From the NCBI GenBank assembly GCA_016717855.1, contig JADKEV010000038.1:1-38403 (forward strand): a stretch of 38,403 nucleotides of DNA. The letters are read 5' to 3'. This DNA comes from Betaproteobacteria bacterium (GTDB taxonomy: Bacteria > Pseudomonadota > Gammaproteobacteria > Burkholderiales > Casimicrobiaceae). A model generated the notes under the pieces. That model did not search any database and was not told the DNA's origin. It saw only the letters and a list, made by a program, of their open reading frames with translations. Position numbers and translations under genes: made by a program. Numbering within the stretch: position 1 is the first letter of the stretch; the number at the start of each line of letters is the position of its first letter. This document shows, in pieces, positions 1 through 7,591 of this stretch.

Positions 1-37
1 GTTTGTTGGTCCCGAATCGCCACGAATGGCACGGAAT

Positions 38-835
38 TCAAGCCTTGCCCCCTGGCGGCGGGTCCGGGGTTGGATACGCCAGGGCGCCCCGCAAATGACG
101 CCATCCACTCTGAAGTTCATGCAAAGGCACAAGTACCTGCTGCGCCATCGACGCGGGTATCCGGTAAAGCCAATCGCGGGATTTGCCCGAAACGCTGCAA
201 CTGGTGCCATCCGCATAGCTGATCGAAAGAGTCAGGAGATCGTCGGCCAGCGTCAAATTGTATTGCCCGTATTGGGGAATGCCGTTCCGCAGGGTGGCTC
301 CATAGTAGACGCCGTCGTACGACATGGGGTAATTGCCGTGCAGGAGCGTGAAGTTCTGTTTGGATTCGACCCAGGTCACGTCCGAAGCCAGCCCTATGCT
401 GGGAAAGTTCGGAAGCCTGTATGCAACGTAGTACCCGGGTTCTTTTGTAAGGAACTCGACCCCCAGACTCGTTGTGTAGAATTCTGTTCGCGAAAATTCT
501 GCGCCATCAGCAAGCGCCGAAATCGTGTGCCATCCTTCAGGCAAATTGTTGTAGTTGAACAATAGAGAAAACCCGGTGTTCGTCTTGCCGCCGCACACGC
601 TGGCGGTATCGTTTCGCGAGCTTCCGATTGGCGCGTCTATCGGCGCCTGATTGTCTATGCTGACCTGAACGCGCGCGGCAGTGCAGTGCCAGCCGCCGAT
701 TGCGGCGATGCCGCTCTCGGGCCGGACGAGACTGTTCGCGGGGTCGACGGATGGCGCCGGCATCTCAAGCACTCCCTGCGCGATGCTGGTAGTGCAGAGA
801 ACCATTCCGCAGATTGCTGTCGATAAATCCTTCAT
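38..835 (-). CDS. Exported Ig-like domain protein of unknown function
   Basis: The product has 265 residues. The ATG at 835 was chosen because an AGGAG lies just upstream and because it opens a typical signal peptide (charged MKDLS, hydrophobic core, cleavage near SIAQG). The open frame continues upstream to 937, but that stretch has no protein-like character. Residues 45-125 resemble a module often seen in proteobacterial secreted proteins: a GW-x-C start, a VQVSIDN strand, SSRNDTASVCGG, GFSLLFNYN and a WHTI strand. The second half has the usual companion beta-rich segment (LPNFPSIG, VTWVESKQNF). A periplasmic or surface location is inferred. No enzyme motif is visible and no function can be assigned. 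It is transcribed away from the TPR/ankyrin gene. Confidence 0.75.
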   Translation of the reverse strand: MKDLSTAICGMVLCTTSIAQGVLEMPAPSVDPANSLVRPESGIAAIGGWHCTAARVQVSIDNQAPIDAPIGSSRNDTASVCGGKTNTGFSLLFNYNNLPEGWHTISALADGAEFSRTEFYTTSLGVEFLTKEPGYYVAYRLPNFPSIGLASDVTWVESKQNFTLLHGNYPMSYDGVYYGATLRNGIPQYGQYNLTLADDLLTLSISYADGTSCSVSGKSRDWLYRIPASMAQQVLVPLHELQSGWRHLRGALAYPTPDPPPGGKA

Positions 836-1281
836 TGCGGGTCTCCTGTTCGTGGCCAAAGTCAGTATCCGGCAACTTGCGACGTAGCGGTGCTGTACAG
901 CGGGATATTGGTGGGACCGTGCACCACCGTGGCCCACTGTTTACTCTTAGCATGGGAGTTAGCCGCAAGTCCGTACGTTTTCACACCTAGCGGTCTTTTT
1001 GAGATTCGCCCGAATTGGATGAACCCGACTCGAGGCGGCTGGCCAAAGAAAGCACTCCGCCCAGTCACTTTGCGAAGGCTCGATGACCGCAGCCCCTGTC
1101 GACCGATCCAGGATCCTGGATGAATCGTAACAACATTGCGCAGGATCAACCGGTAACGGCGAACCAGGGCGGACTATGGGGCTCCCTAACCTCCGCCACG
1201 AAGCGTTGAGTGTCCCGACCATGAGCTAATCGCCTGCGGTTGAATGTTGTTGCACCCAGCTGCCGTTGGTAACGAGCTCAC
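836..1281. other. Divergent intergenic region with a 16-bp perfect palindrome
   Basis: These 446 bases separate the minus-strand exported protein from the plus-strand TPR protein and must hold both promoters. The clearest structure is a perfect 16-bp palindrome at 1106-1121 (ATCCAGGATCCTGGAT), which could be a dimer binding site. Short open frames exist on both strands but lack ribosome sites and plausible protein composition, so no gene is called. I could not identify a convincing -35/-10 pair. Confidence 0.4.
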
Positions 1282-2571
1282 ATGAACCCTCCCTGGAAAT
1301 TGGTCGCATTGGCATTCGTGCTGGTGGGCTCTGTCAACACAATCGACGTTGCGAGCGGCGACCCCGGCTCGCCAGGACTCGTTGGTCGCTCCAACGCTGC
1401 CGGCGACTCGATGCTCTTGCTTGCAGCGCTGACCACCTCCGATCGGGACCAGGCACGCCAGTTGGTTGCCGAGGCGGCGGCGCTGATGGATGCATTCGGC
1501 GGGCCGGGCATGGCGTTGGGCGAGGCCGCCGCCAAGCTGCGGGCCGCGCTGCAAATCAATCCCGACGAGCCCGCTGCGCACCTGGAACTCGCGCGGCTGG
1601 CGATGAAATCCGGAGGGGGCCTTGAGCCACCGACCCTCGCGTTTGCGGAGGCTTCGATCCGCCGCGCCCTGGCGATCGACCCCGGCTATGGCAATGCATT
1701 TGTGCTGCTGGGTTATGTGCTGACCCATGGCCGGCGCCTCAAGGAGGCGGATGCGGCATTCGTCGAGGCGGAACGGGCGGGCGCCACCAGTCCGTGGCTG
1801 GAATACAACATCGCGGAGTTGCGCGAGAGACAGGGGCAGTCGCAGGTTGCGGCGGAACTCATGACGCAGGTGGCTGCGGCGCAAGCGAAGTCGAATGGAG
1901 TCCGCTCGTCGGCGCTCCAATGGCTGCAGAGTTTCCACACCTATGCCCACGACTACGACCAGGCTGACCTCGCGTATCGAAGACAGATCGAACTCAGCTC
2001 GGTTGCGCCTTGGCCCATGGGCAACTATTCGCGGTTCCTGCGCGTGCGCCGGCTCGATACGGCGGGCTCGGAACGCTACGCGCGGCAGGCGCTGGCAATC
2101 ATGGAGTATGGAATGGCGCGCGACTCTCTCGCCGCCGCGTTGTACTTGCAGTGGGCGGAGTTGCGCGCCAGCGGCAAGAATCCGGAACGGGCCAACGCCC
2201 TGTTTGCGGAAGCGGCGCGACTCAACCCGGACCTGTCCGAGCTTGTCAGCGAGATCGGTTACTACCCGAGGGCGCACCCGATTCTCGATGCGCTGGTTGC
2301 GAAGGGCATCTCGCTGGATACGCTACCGGGCATAGCGGGCGGAACGACGCCGCTCTCCATCGCCGCGGGCAACCGGAGCCCCGCGCTCGTGTCACAGATG
2401 ATGACCCTCGGCGCCAATCCGAACACCGCGGGATATGCCGGCATGACCCCGCTGATGCTGGCGGCGCAAAGAGGCGACGAGCGATGGTGCGACTGCTGCT
2501 CAACAGAGGCGCCGACCCCACGCTCGTCGCGAGCGACGGCCGGGACGCCGAACGGAGAGCGACCGAACTGA
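1282..2571 (+). CDS. TPR/ankyrin-repeat exported protein, 5' part of a frameshifted gene
   Basis: The N-terminus (MNPPWKLVALAFVLVGS) is a signal peptide or membrane anchor. Residues 60-330 form helical TPR-like units, for example ALQINPDEPAAHLELARLA and ALAIDPGYGNAFVLLGYVL. Ankyrin repeats follow from about residue 340 (TPLSIAAGNRSPALVSQMMT, then MTPLMLAAQRGDE). After GDE, near base 2482, the frame becomes non-protein-like and stops at 2571, while the ankyrin repeat continues in the next frame (MVRLLLNRGADPTLVA). Loss of one base in GAGCG-ATGGTG explains this. Either the gene is a recent pseudogene or the base is a sequencing error. TPR and ankyrin repeats mediate protein contacts; the partner is unknown. 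Confidence 0.7.
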   Translation: MNPPWKLVALAFVLVGSVNTIDVASGDPGSPGLVGRSNAAGDSMLLLAALTTSDRDQARQLVAEAAALMDAFGGPGMALGEAAAKLRAALQINPDEPAAHLELARLAMKSGGGLEPPTLAFAEASIRRALAIDPGYGNAFVLLGYVLTHGRRLKEADAAFVEAERAGATSPWLEYNIAELRERQGQSQVAAELMTQVAAAQAKSNGVRSSALQWLQSFHTYAHDYDQADLAYRRQIELSSVAPWPMGNYSRFLRVRRLDTAGSERYARQALAIMEYGMARDSLAAALYLQWAELRASGKNPERANALFAEAARLNPDLSELVSEIGYYPRAHPILDALVAKGISLDTLPGIAGGTTPLSIAAGNRSPALVSQMMTLGANPNTAGYAGMTPLMLAAQRGDERWCDCCSTEAPTPRSSRATAGTPNGERPN

Positions 2572-2897
2572 ATCAGTTCCCGATCGCCAACCTGCTCGCG
2601 GCCGCGAAACGCGCCTACGTTCGTCCGGCCGGCGGACTCACGCCCTCGGTGCCGTTTCGAACGCAGACAATCTATCGCGTGAAAAAGAACTTCACCAATG
2701 AGCAGTCCAGCGCGTTCAAGCAAGGGGAGGAGATCGTGTTCGATACGCCCACGCCGTTCGGTGACGACAAGTCCGCGCGCTTCGTCTTCAAGCGAGCCGA
2801 TGGCGGCGTGCGCGAGTTCATCGTGGAGAAAAACAAGATCAGCAACTGGACTGAATACTTCGAAGAAGTCGGGCCGGCGCCGGCCCCTTTGCGCTAG
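2484..2897 (+). pseudogene. 3' part of the frameshifted TPR/ankyrin gene
   Basis: This frame begins inside the ankyrin repeat that the upstream frame loses (MVRLLLNRGADPT, then a degenerate NQFPIANLLAAAKRAY) and ends with a roughly 70-residue polar domain (YRVKKNFTNEQSS, GEEIVFDTPTPFGDD, NKISNWTEYFEEVG) that I do not recognise. It has no ribosome site of its own, so it is best read as the C-terminus of the gene starting at 1282. One inserted base near 2482 would restore a product of about 538 residues. It converges on the MFS gene, whose stop is only about 36 bases away. Confidence 0.6.
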
Positions 2898-2932
2898 CGA
2901 ACGCACCAGCATTGGCCAGGAGTGGCCGCTGC

Positions 2933-4129
2933 TCAGTCCCCCTTCTCCGGCACGAAGCGGGCCCCATAGGCCAGCAGCCCCGAGGCCAGCACCACGACGC
3001 CCAGCGCCGCCGTCAGCGAGGTCGCGGTCGCGATGCTGCCGATCAGCGGCGGCCCGATCATGAAGCCGCTGTAACCGATCGACGTCACCGATGCGATGGC
3101 GGCCGCCCGGCTCACGCCCGGCACGCGGGTCGCGGCGTTGAATAGGATCGGCGCGACCGGCGCGAGGCCGGCGCCGGCGAGTGCGAAGCCGAGCAACGCG
3201 ACCCAGGGGTGGGCGGAGAGCAGCACCACCGCCATCGCGACCGCAGCCATGCCGGCGCCGAAGCGCAGCAGTCCCCGCTCGGAGTAGCGGGCGCGCAGCG
3301 CATCGCCGCCGAAACGCGATGCAGCCATCGCCCCGGAGAAGATCGCATAGCCCAGCGCGGCCCGGGCCTGCGACATGCCGACCTCCTGGTTCAGGTACAG
3401 CACGCACCAGTCATACATGACGCCTTCGGCCGTCATGCCGGCGAGGATCAGCAGTCCGATGATCAGCAGCTTGTCTCTCGGCCACGCGAAATGCACCTTC
3501 CCGCCATCGCCACTCTCCCCACCGCTGTCGGCATGCGTCTCCAGCATCCAGCGCGAGGCGAACAGCGCGACGATCGCGACGCCGGCGCACACGCCGAAGA
3601 GTTGCAGCCGCGGCGCGACCCCGGCGCCCAGCATCAAGGACGCGAGCGCGGCGCCGGTCATGCCGCCGACGCTGAACATGCCATGCAGGTTGCTCATGAT
3701 CGGGCGGCCGCTCAGGCTTTCGAGCGCCGCGCCTTCGGTGTTGATGGACACGTCGAGAATGCTCATCGCGGCGCCGAAGATCAACATCAGCGGCAGCAGC
3801 GCAATCAAGCCCGGCAACTCCAGCACGATGCCAAGCGACACGCACGCCAGCCCGGCCGCGAGCGCTGTAGCGCTCCGCGCGCCGAGCCAGCCGACGATGC
3901 GCCCGGCGACAAAAAGCGACCCTACCGTGCCGAGCGCCGCGGCCAGCAGCACGAGCGAGAGCGTCATCTCGTCCAGCGCATAGTGGGCGCGCACCGACGG
4001 GATGTGCGCACCCCAGGTGCCGACGAGCACGCCGAGCGCCATGAACTGCAGGCGCGTGACCCGGCGGGCGCGGGACAGAATAGTGGGGGAGCGGGGCGTT
4101 GGCAGGGTTGCGGTGCGACGGGTCGGCAT
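2933..4129 (-). CDS. MFS transporter
   Basis: A 398-residue integral membrane protein with about 12 hydrophobic segments split by a central polar loop (around residues 200-215, HADSGGESGDGGK), the classic 6+6 layout of the major facilitator superfamily. The loop between helices 2 and 3 carries GRIVGWLGARSA, the family's G-x-x-x-D/G-R-x-G-x-R region. It resembles the sugar or drug exporter-like MFS group (GTWGAHIPSVRAHY near the N-terminus), but the substrate cannot be told from sequence. The start at 4129 lacks a good ribosome site and the first 25 residues are polar, so initiation somewhat further in is possible. It lies tail-to-tail with the TPR gene and downstream of the toxin-antitoxin pair on the same strand. 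Confidence 0.85.
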   Translation of the reverse strand: MPTRRTATLPTPRSPTILSRARRVTRLQFMALGVLVGTWGAHIPSVRAHYALDEMTLSLVLLAAALGTVGSLFVAGRIVGWLGARSATALAAGLACVSLGIVLELPGLIALLPLMLIFGAAMSILDVSINTEGAALESLSGRPIMSNLHGMFSVGGMTGAALASLMLGAGVAPRLQLFGVCAGVAIVALFASRWMLETHADSGGESGDGGKVHFAWPRDKLLIIGLLILAGMTAEGVMYDWCVLYLNQEVGMSQARAALGYAIFSGAMAASRFGGDALRARYSERGLLRFGAGMAAVAMAVVLLSAHPWVALLGFALAGAGLAPVAPILFNAATRVPGVSRAAAIASVTSIGYSGFMIGPPLIGSIATATSLTAALGVVVLASGLLAYGARFVPEKGD

Positions 4130-4189
4130 GGAAGGATCGGAATTTCAAGCGCGCGAACCCGCACCACGGCTGTCGCGATGATTCCCGCG

Positions 4190-4477
4190 CTACGCCTGGT
4201 ACGGCCAGCGCCGCGAAGTGTGCAGCACCCGCAGTATTTCGATGTCCGTTTCGCGCACCCGGTAGGGCACAACGTAGGGCAGCTCACCGATCACCAACTC
4301 GCGCGTGCCGAGTACGCGCCCCGGGCGGCCGATGGCCGAATGCGCAGGCAGGTTCGCCTCGACCTGATCGATCAACTCCAGCACGACCCTCGCAGCCGCC
4401 GCGGGACTGTCCTGCCCGATGTACTGCGCGATCTCGTCGAGGTCGCGCTCAGCGCGCCTTGTCCAGCGCAAGCGCAA
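4190..4477 (-). CDS. RelE/ParE-family toxin
   Basis: The 95-residue length and order of motifs match the RelE/ParE superfamily: an N-terminal beta strand (MRLRWTRRAERDLDEI), a helical hairpin (AAARVVLELIDQVEANL), HSAIGRPGR, then a beta sheet (TRELVIGELPYVVPYRV) and the typical ending (EILRVLHTSRRWP). ParE members poison gyrase and RelE members cleave mRNA on the ribosome. The GRPGRV...TRELVI...YVVPYRV pattern is closer to ParE, but the target is not proven. The gene overlaps the upstream antitoxin gene by 29 bases, so the two are translated together from one transcript. Confidence 0.88.
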   Translation of the reverse strand: MRLRWTRRAERDLDEIAQYIGQDSPAAAARVVLELIDQVEANLPAHSAIGRPGRVLGTRELVIGELPYVVPYRVRETDIEILRVLHTSRRWPYQA

Positions 4478-4706
4478 GCTTCTTCTCCCACTTCGACTTC
4501 AGCCGCGCGTGGTCGATGAAGCGCCCGCTGTCGGCGTCGCGCAGGCCTTCCTGTATGGCCGCGATCTGCCATTCGTTCAACTCGACGAACTGCCGCACCG
4601 CTTCGGCGGCGAGCGCGGCGCGGCTCCGATCGGTCGCCTTGGCCAGCTTGTCGAGGCGCTTCCTGACGTCCGGATCCAGCCGGAGGGTCACGGGTTCGGT
4701 CATCAT
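4449..4706 (-). CDS. Ribbon-helix-helix (CopG-type) antitoxin
   Basis: An 85-residue protein with an N-terminal RHH DNA-binding fold: a strand (EPVTLRLDPDVRKRLDKLA) followed by two helices (DRSRAALAAEAVRQFVEL). The charged C-terminal tail (GRFIDHARLKSKWEKKLALA) is the expected toxin-binding arm. Two adjacent ATGs at 4706 and 4703 are preceded by a strong AAGGAGG at 4708-4714. Its product should neutralise the RelE/ParE-type toxin and repress the shared promoter at the 17-bp palindrome just upstream. Confidence 0.88.
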   Translation of the reverse strand: MMTEPVTLRLDPDVRKRLDKLAKATDRSRAALAAEAVRQFVELNEWQIAAIQEGLRDADSGRFIDHARLKSKWEKKLALALDKAR

Positions 4707-4713
4707 GCCTCCT

Positions 4714-4730
4714 TGTATACAATGAATACA
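4714..4730 (-). promoter_or_regulatory. Probable autoregulatory operator of the toxin-antitoxin operon
   Basis: The 17-bp sequence TGTATACAATGAATACA is an inverted repeat that is perfect apart from its centre and one symmetric pair. It sits between the -10 element and the start codon and touches the ribosome site. RHH antitoxins typically bind such short palindromes as dimers, so repression of the operon by the antitoxin is a reasonable inference. Confidence 0.6.
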
Positions 4731-4758
4731 TTCTCGGCTGAAGCGGGTGCCATGTCAA
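4730..4758 (-). promoter_or_regulatory. Sigma-70 promoter of the toxin-antitoxin operon
   Basis: Read on the minus strand, a perfect -35 hexamer TTGACA (4753-4758) is followed after exactly 17 bases by GAGAAT (4730-4735), which matches the -10 consensus at four of six positions. Transcription would start near 4723, inside the palindrome, so bound antitoxin would block it. Confidence 0.6.
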
Positions 4759-4776
4759 CGTGCTTCCGGGCTGCGT

Positions 4777-4841
4777 GAAAGAGGGGTCAGGCTCGAATTG
4801 ACTTTCTTGCCTCGAAAAAATTCGAGCCTGACCCCTCTTTC
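4777..4841. repeat. Long perfect hairpin, REP/RAYT-associated or MITE-like repeat
   Basis: Two 23-bp arms (4777-4799 and 4819-4841) are exact inverted repeats around a 19-base spacer. The core GGGGTCAGGCTCGAATT resembles palindromes scattered through many proteobacterial genomes near Y1 (REP-associated) transposases; that link is from memory of the family. No transposase lies nearby. It sits between the antitoxin promoter and the GST gene and could also act as a transcription barrier. Confidence 0.7.
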
Positions 4842-4953
4842 CAATGGGTTCAAACCCCGCCTCCGCGAAGACAGAATTGCAAGGGAAGCTCAAGATTGAA
4901 ACGGCCTGGCAGCGCGTGTATCATCGCCCGTCACGTCAACGAGACAACCACCC

Positions 4954-5577
4954 ATGCCCAAATCCATCAAACTCTTCTACTTCGACTTTCACGGCGGCCG
5001 CGGCGAGACCGCACGCATTGCGATGGCAATCGGCGGCGTGCCGTTTGTCGATGAGCGCGTGAAGGGCGCTGACTGGCCCGCGCTCAAGCCGTCGATGCCG
5101 TTCGTCGAGATGCCTGTACTGGAAGTGGACGGCCAGCGCATCTCGCAGTCGAACGCGATCAACCACTACGTCGGGAAACTGGCGGGCCTCTACCCCGACG
5201 ACCCGTGGCAGGCCGCGCAGTGCGATGAGGTCTGCTGCGCGGTCGAGGCACTCAACGACGCGCTCGGTCCGTCCTTCTCTCTCAAGGGCGAGGAGCAGAA
5301 GCGCGAACGCGAGCGGCTCCTCGCGGGTCCGATCCCGCGCTGCCTGAAAGGCCTGGAGAACCTGCTCGCCCAGCGCGGCGGCGAATGGTTCGCCGCGGGT
5401 CGATTCACGATCGCCGACCTCAAGGTCATCGAGATCACCAGCATGCTGTCCAGCGGGCGGCTCGATCACGTACCCGCCGACATCGTCGAGCGCACCGCAC
5501 CGGCGCTCGCGGCGCATCGGACGCGCGTGCTCGCGCATCCCGGCGTGCGTGCGTATTACGCGCGCTTCGGGCTCTGA
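4954..5577 (+). CDS. Glutathione S-transferase family protein
   Basis: A 207-residue cytosolic protein with both GST domains. The thioredoxin-like N-terminal half (residues 5-80) has IKLFYFDFHGGRGETARIA, the Tyr-containing start typical of sigma-like GSTs, the cis-proline loop (FVEMPVLEVDG) and the glutathione-contact motif QSNAINHYVG. The all-helical C-terminal half includes FAAGRFTIADLKV, with the N-capping box and conserved Asp. It likely conjugates glutathione to electrophiles; the substrate is unknown. It does not look like a zeta-class maleylpyruvate isomerase, so I do not tie it to the gentisate genes further along. The ribosome site is weak. Confidence 0.88.
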   Translation: MPKSIKLFYFDFHGGRGETARIAMAIGGVPFVDERVKGADWPALKPSMPFVEMPVLEVDGQRISQSNAINHYVGKLAGLYPDDPWQAAQCDEVCCAVEALNDALGPSFSLKGEEQKRERERLLAGPIPRCLKGLENLLAQRGGEWFAAGRFTIADLKVIEITSMLSSGRLDHVPADIVERTAPALAAHRTRVLAHPGVRAYYARFGL

Positions 5578-5782
5578 GGAAGATCGTAACGAACCGATGG
5601 TTCGGATTGGCGTGGTGTAGGGCTCACCGGCTTCATTGCGCATTGGTCCGAAGTGCCGCGCCGAGTATTCGCCTGGCGACTTGACGGCAGGCATGAGCCT
5701 TCGGTGCATGGGTCATAATAGCGGAACCCGGAGCCGGACAGGGATGTGCCGCGCTACCGCATTTGATATCAGGTGGGAACCC

Positions 5783-7057
5783 ATGCGCATCGAAGTCATC
5801 TGCACCGGCGATGAAGTCCTCACCGGCAAGATCGTCAACACCAACTTCAGCTACATCAGCCAGAAGCTCGAGGACTTCGGCCTCGCCGTGACCTGGGAAA
5901 CTACGGTCGGCGACGACCGGGAAGAGTTGCTGCTGGCCTTCCGGCTGGCCGGCGAGCGCGCCGACGCGGTCATCGTCAACGGCGGGCTCGGCCCCACGGT
6001 CGACGACCTCTCGCAGGAGATCGCAGCCCGGGCCGCGGGGGTCGAACTCGCATTGAACGAACAGTGGCTCGCGAAGATGGAAGACTACTTCAAGCGCCGC
6101 AGCCGCGTGATGCCGCCCAACAACCGGAAGCAGGCGATGCTGCCGGCCGGCGCCGAGGTGCTCGACAATCCGGTCGGCACCGCGTGCGGCTTCGCCGTGA
6201 CCATCGGCCGGGCGCGGTTCATGTTCACCCCGGGCGTGCCGCGCGAGCTGCGGCGCATGCTCGAGGACCAGATCATTCCCCGGTTGCTGGCGAAGGCCGG
6301 CAAGCAGTCCGCCATCTTTCTCAAGCGCTTTCATACGTATGGCATCGGCGAATCGCATGCCGATTCGCTGCTGACCGGCGTCGAGGCGCTGGCGCCCGGC
6401 GGCGGCGTCAAGCTCGGTTTCCGCGCGCACTACCCGCAACTGGAAACGAAGCTGGCCGTGCGCGGCGCCGACATGGATGAAGTCAGGCGCAAGCTCGCGC
6501 CGGTCGAGGCGGCGGTGCGCCAGCGCTTCGGCAACTTCATCGTGGCCGAAGATGACGCGACGCTCGAGGGCGTCGTGCTCGGCGCGCTGCGGGCGCGGGA
6601 GGCGACGCTGGCGATCGTCGAGACCTTCAGCAGCGGCCAGATCGCCGGGCGCCTCGCCCATCTGCCGGGGGCGGAAGCGGTCTTGCGCCGCGGCGTCGTC
6701 GCGCGCCGGCGCGAAGATATCTGCGCGGCGGTCGGCCTCGAGCGGGACGCGCTGGCAGAAGGCATCTCGAAGGAAGCCGCCGGCGTGATCGCGCGCGCGG
6801 CGCGCAGCGCTTCCGGCGCGACGCACGCTCTGGCGGTGCTGGTCGATGTCGACGACGGCGCCGACACGATCGAGTTTGCCGGCACCATCTGCCTGGGGAT
6901 AGCGGCCGCGGGCGACACCGTCCTGCGCCGCGCCCGCGTGGTCGGCGGCCGCGACTGGGTGCGGTTAGGCGCAGTGGAAATGGGTCTTGATTGCCTGCGC
7001 CGTTATTTGCAGGGCCTGCCGGTCGCCGAGCGCATCGATTTCGAGAAAGTCGAGTAG
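5783..7057 (+). CDS. CinA-family protein with degenerate C-terminal domain
   Basis: A 424-residue protein. The ATG at 5783 follows AGGTGGG and begins directly with the family's first strand (MRIEVICTGDEVLTGKIVNT). Residues 1-170 are the MoaB/Mog-like molybdopterin-binding domain, well conserved (NGGLGPTVDDLSQE, DNPVGTACGF, TPGVPRELRRML); in CinA this half carries ADP-ribose pyrophosphatase activity. The C-terminal half aligns with the PncC nicotinamide-mononucleotide amidohydrolase domain, but its signature motifs are altered: the usual AES-C-TGG is VETFSSG, and the glycine-rich GIAGPGG loop is absent (SASGATHAL). Deamidase activity is therefore doubtful. The gene stands alone. Confidence 0.85.
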   Translation: MRIEVICTGDEVLTGKIVNTNFSYISQKLEDFGLAVTWETTVGDDREELLLAFRLAGERADAVIVNGGLGPTVDDLSQEIAARAAGVELALNEQWLAKMEDYFKRRSRVMPPNNRKQAMLPAGAEVLDNPVGTACGFAVTIGRARFMFTPGVPRELRRMLEDQIIPRLLAKAGKQSAIFLKRFHTYGIGESHADSLLTGVEALAPGGGVKLGFRAHYPQLETKLAVRGADMDEVRRKLAPVEAAVRQRFGNFIVAEDDATLEGVVLGALRAREATLAIVETFSSGQIAGRLAHLPGAEAVLRRGVVARRREDICAAVGLERDALAEGISKEAAGVIARAARSASGATHALAVLVDVDDGADTIEFAGTICLGIAAAGDTVLRRARVVGGRDWVRLGAVEMGLDCLRRYLQGLPVAERIDFEKVE

Positions 7058-7162
7058 CGGTGGCGGAACCGTGACTCGCCTTCGCGACCATGTGCAAAGC
7101 ACCCGCCCATGAGCGTTTTCGCTTCGGATTCGTGTAGATTTCAACAAGAGGAGGAAGATCGA

Positions 7163-7591
7163 ATGAAACCGCTATCGTATAAGTGGATTGCCGCTGCAGT
7201 GCTCACCGGGTTCGCGGTAACCGCACAGGCCCAATCTGCGCACACCCCGCCATCAGGACCGCCTACCGTCTGCAATGCCGGGATCTGCAAGATCGACGTC
7301 ACGGTCAAGGACTGCGGCGCCAGCGGGGGCATCACGGTTGCCCCGGCGTACCTGCGCACGCCGATGGGATCCGGCTCGGCCGTCATCCATTGGAAGATAG
7401 TCACGCCCGGCTATGTCTTTGCGCAGGGTGGAATCCGGTTCGATCCGCCCAATGCCAACTTCCAACAACTGCCCGGCGGCCCGGCGAATGAGATAAGGAT
7501 GCGCAACAACAAGAAAAGCACCGGCAATTTCTACTATTTCGTCGACGTGCTCAATTGCATCCCGGTCGATCCGTTCATCGAGAACTTCTAG
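7163..7591 (+). CDS. Small exported protein of unknown function
   Basis: A 142-residue protein. The ATG at 7163 is preceded by a strong AGAGGAGG. The first 24 residues form a signal peptide (MKPLSYKWIAAAVLTGFAV, cleavage after AQA). The mature part is beta-rich, with Cys residues that could pair (TVCNAGICKIDV, VKDCGA and a C-terminal LNCIP). I recognise no domain. It converges with the adenylate-cyclase gene, and the two stop regions overlap by four bases (7588-7591). Confidence 0.7.
   Translation: MKPLSYKWIAAAVLTGFAVTAQAQSAHTPPSGPPTVCNAGICKIDVTVKDCGASGGITVAPAYLRTPMGSGSAVIHWKIVTPGYVFAQGGIRFDPPNANFQQLPGGPANEIRMRNNKKSTGNFYYFVDVLNCIPVDPFIENF

Noticed and set aside
4954..5577. GST as the missing maleylpyruvate isomerase of the gentisate route
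   Set aside because: It lies 27 kb away and its N-terminal motif fits sigma-like rather than zeta-class GSTs.
5590..5604. Hairpin CGAACC-GAT-GGTTCG after the GST gene as a terminator
   Set aside because: The stem is only six pairs and no T-run follows, so an intrinsic terminator is not supported.
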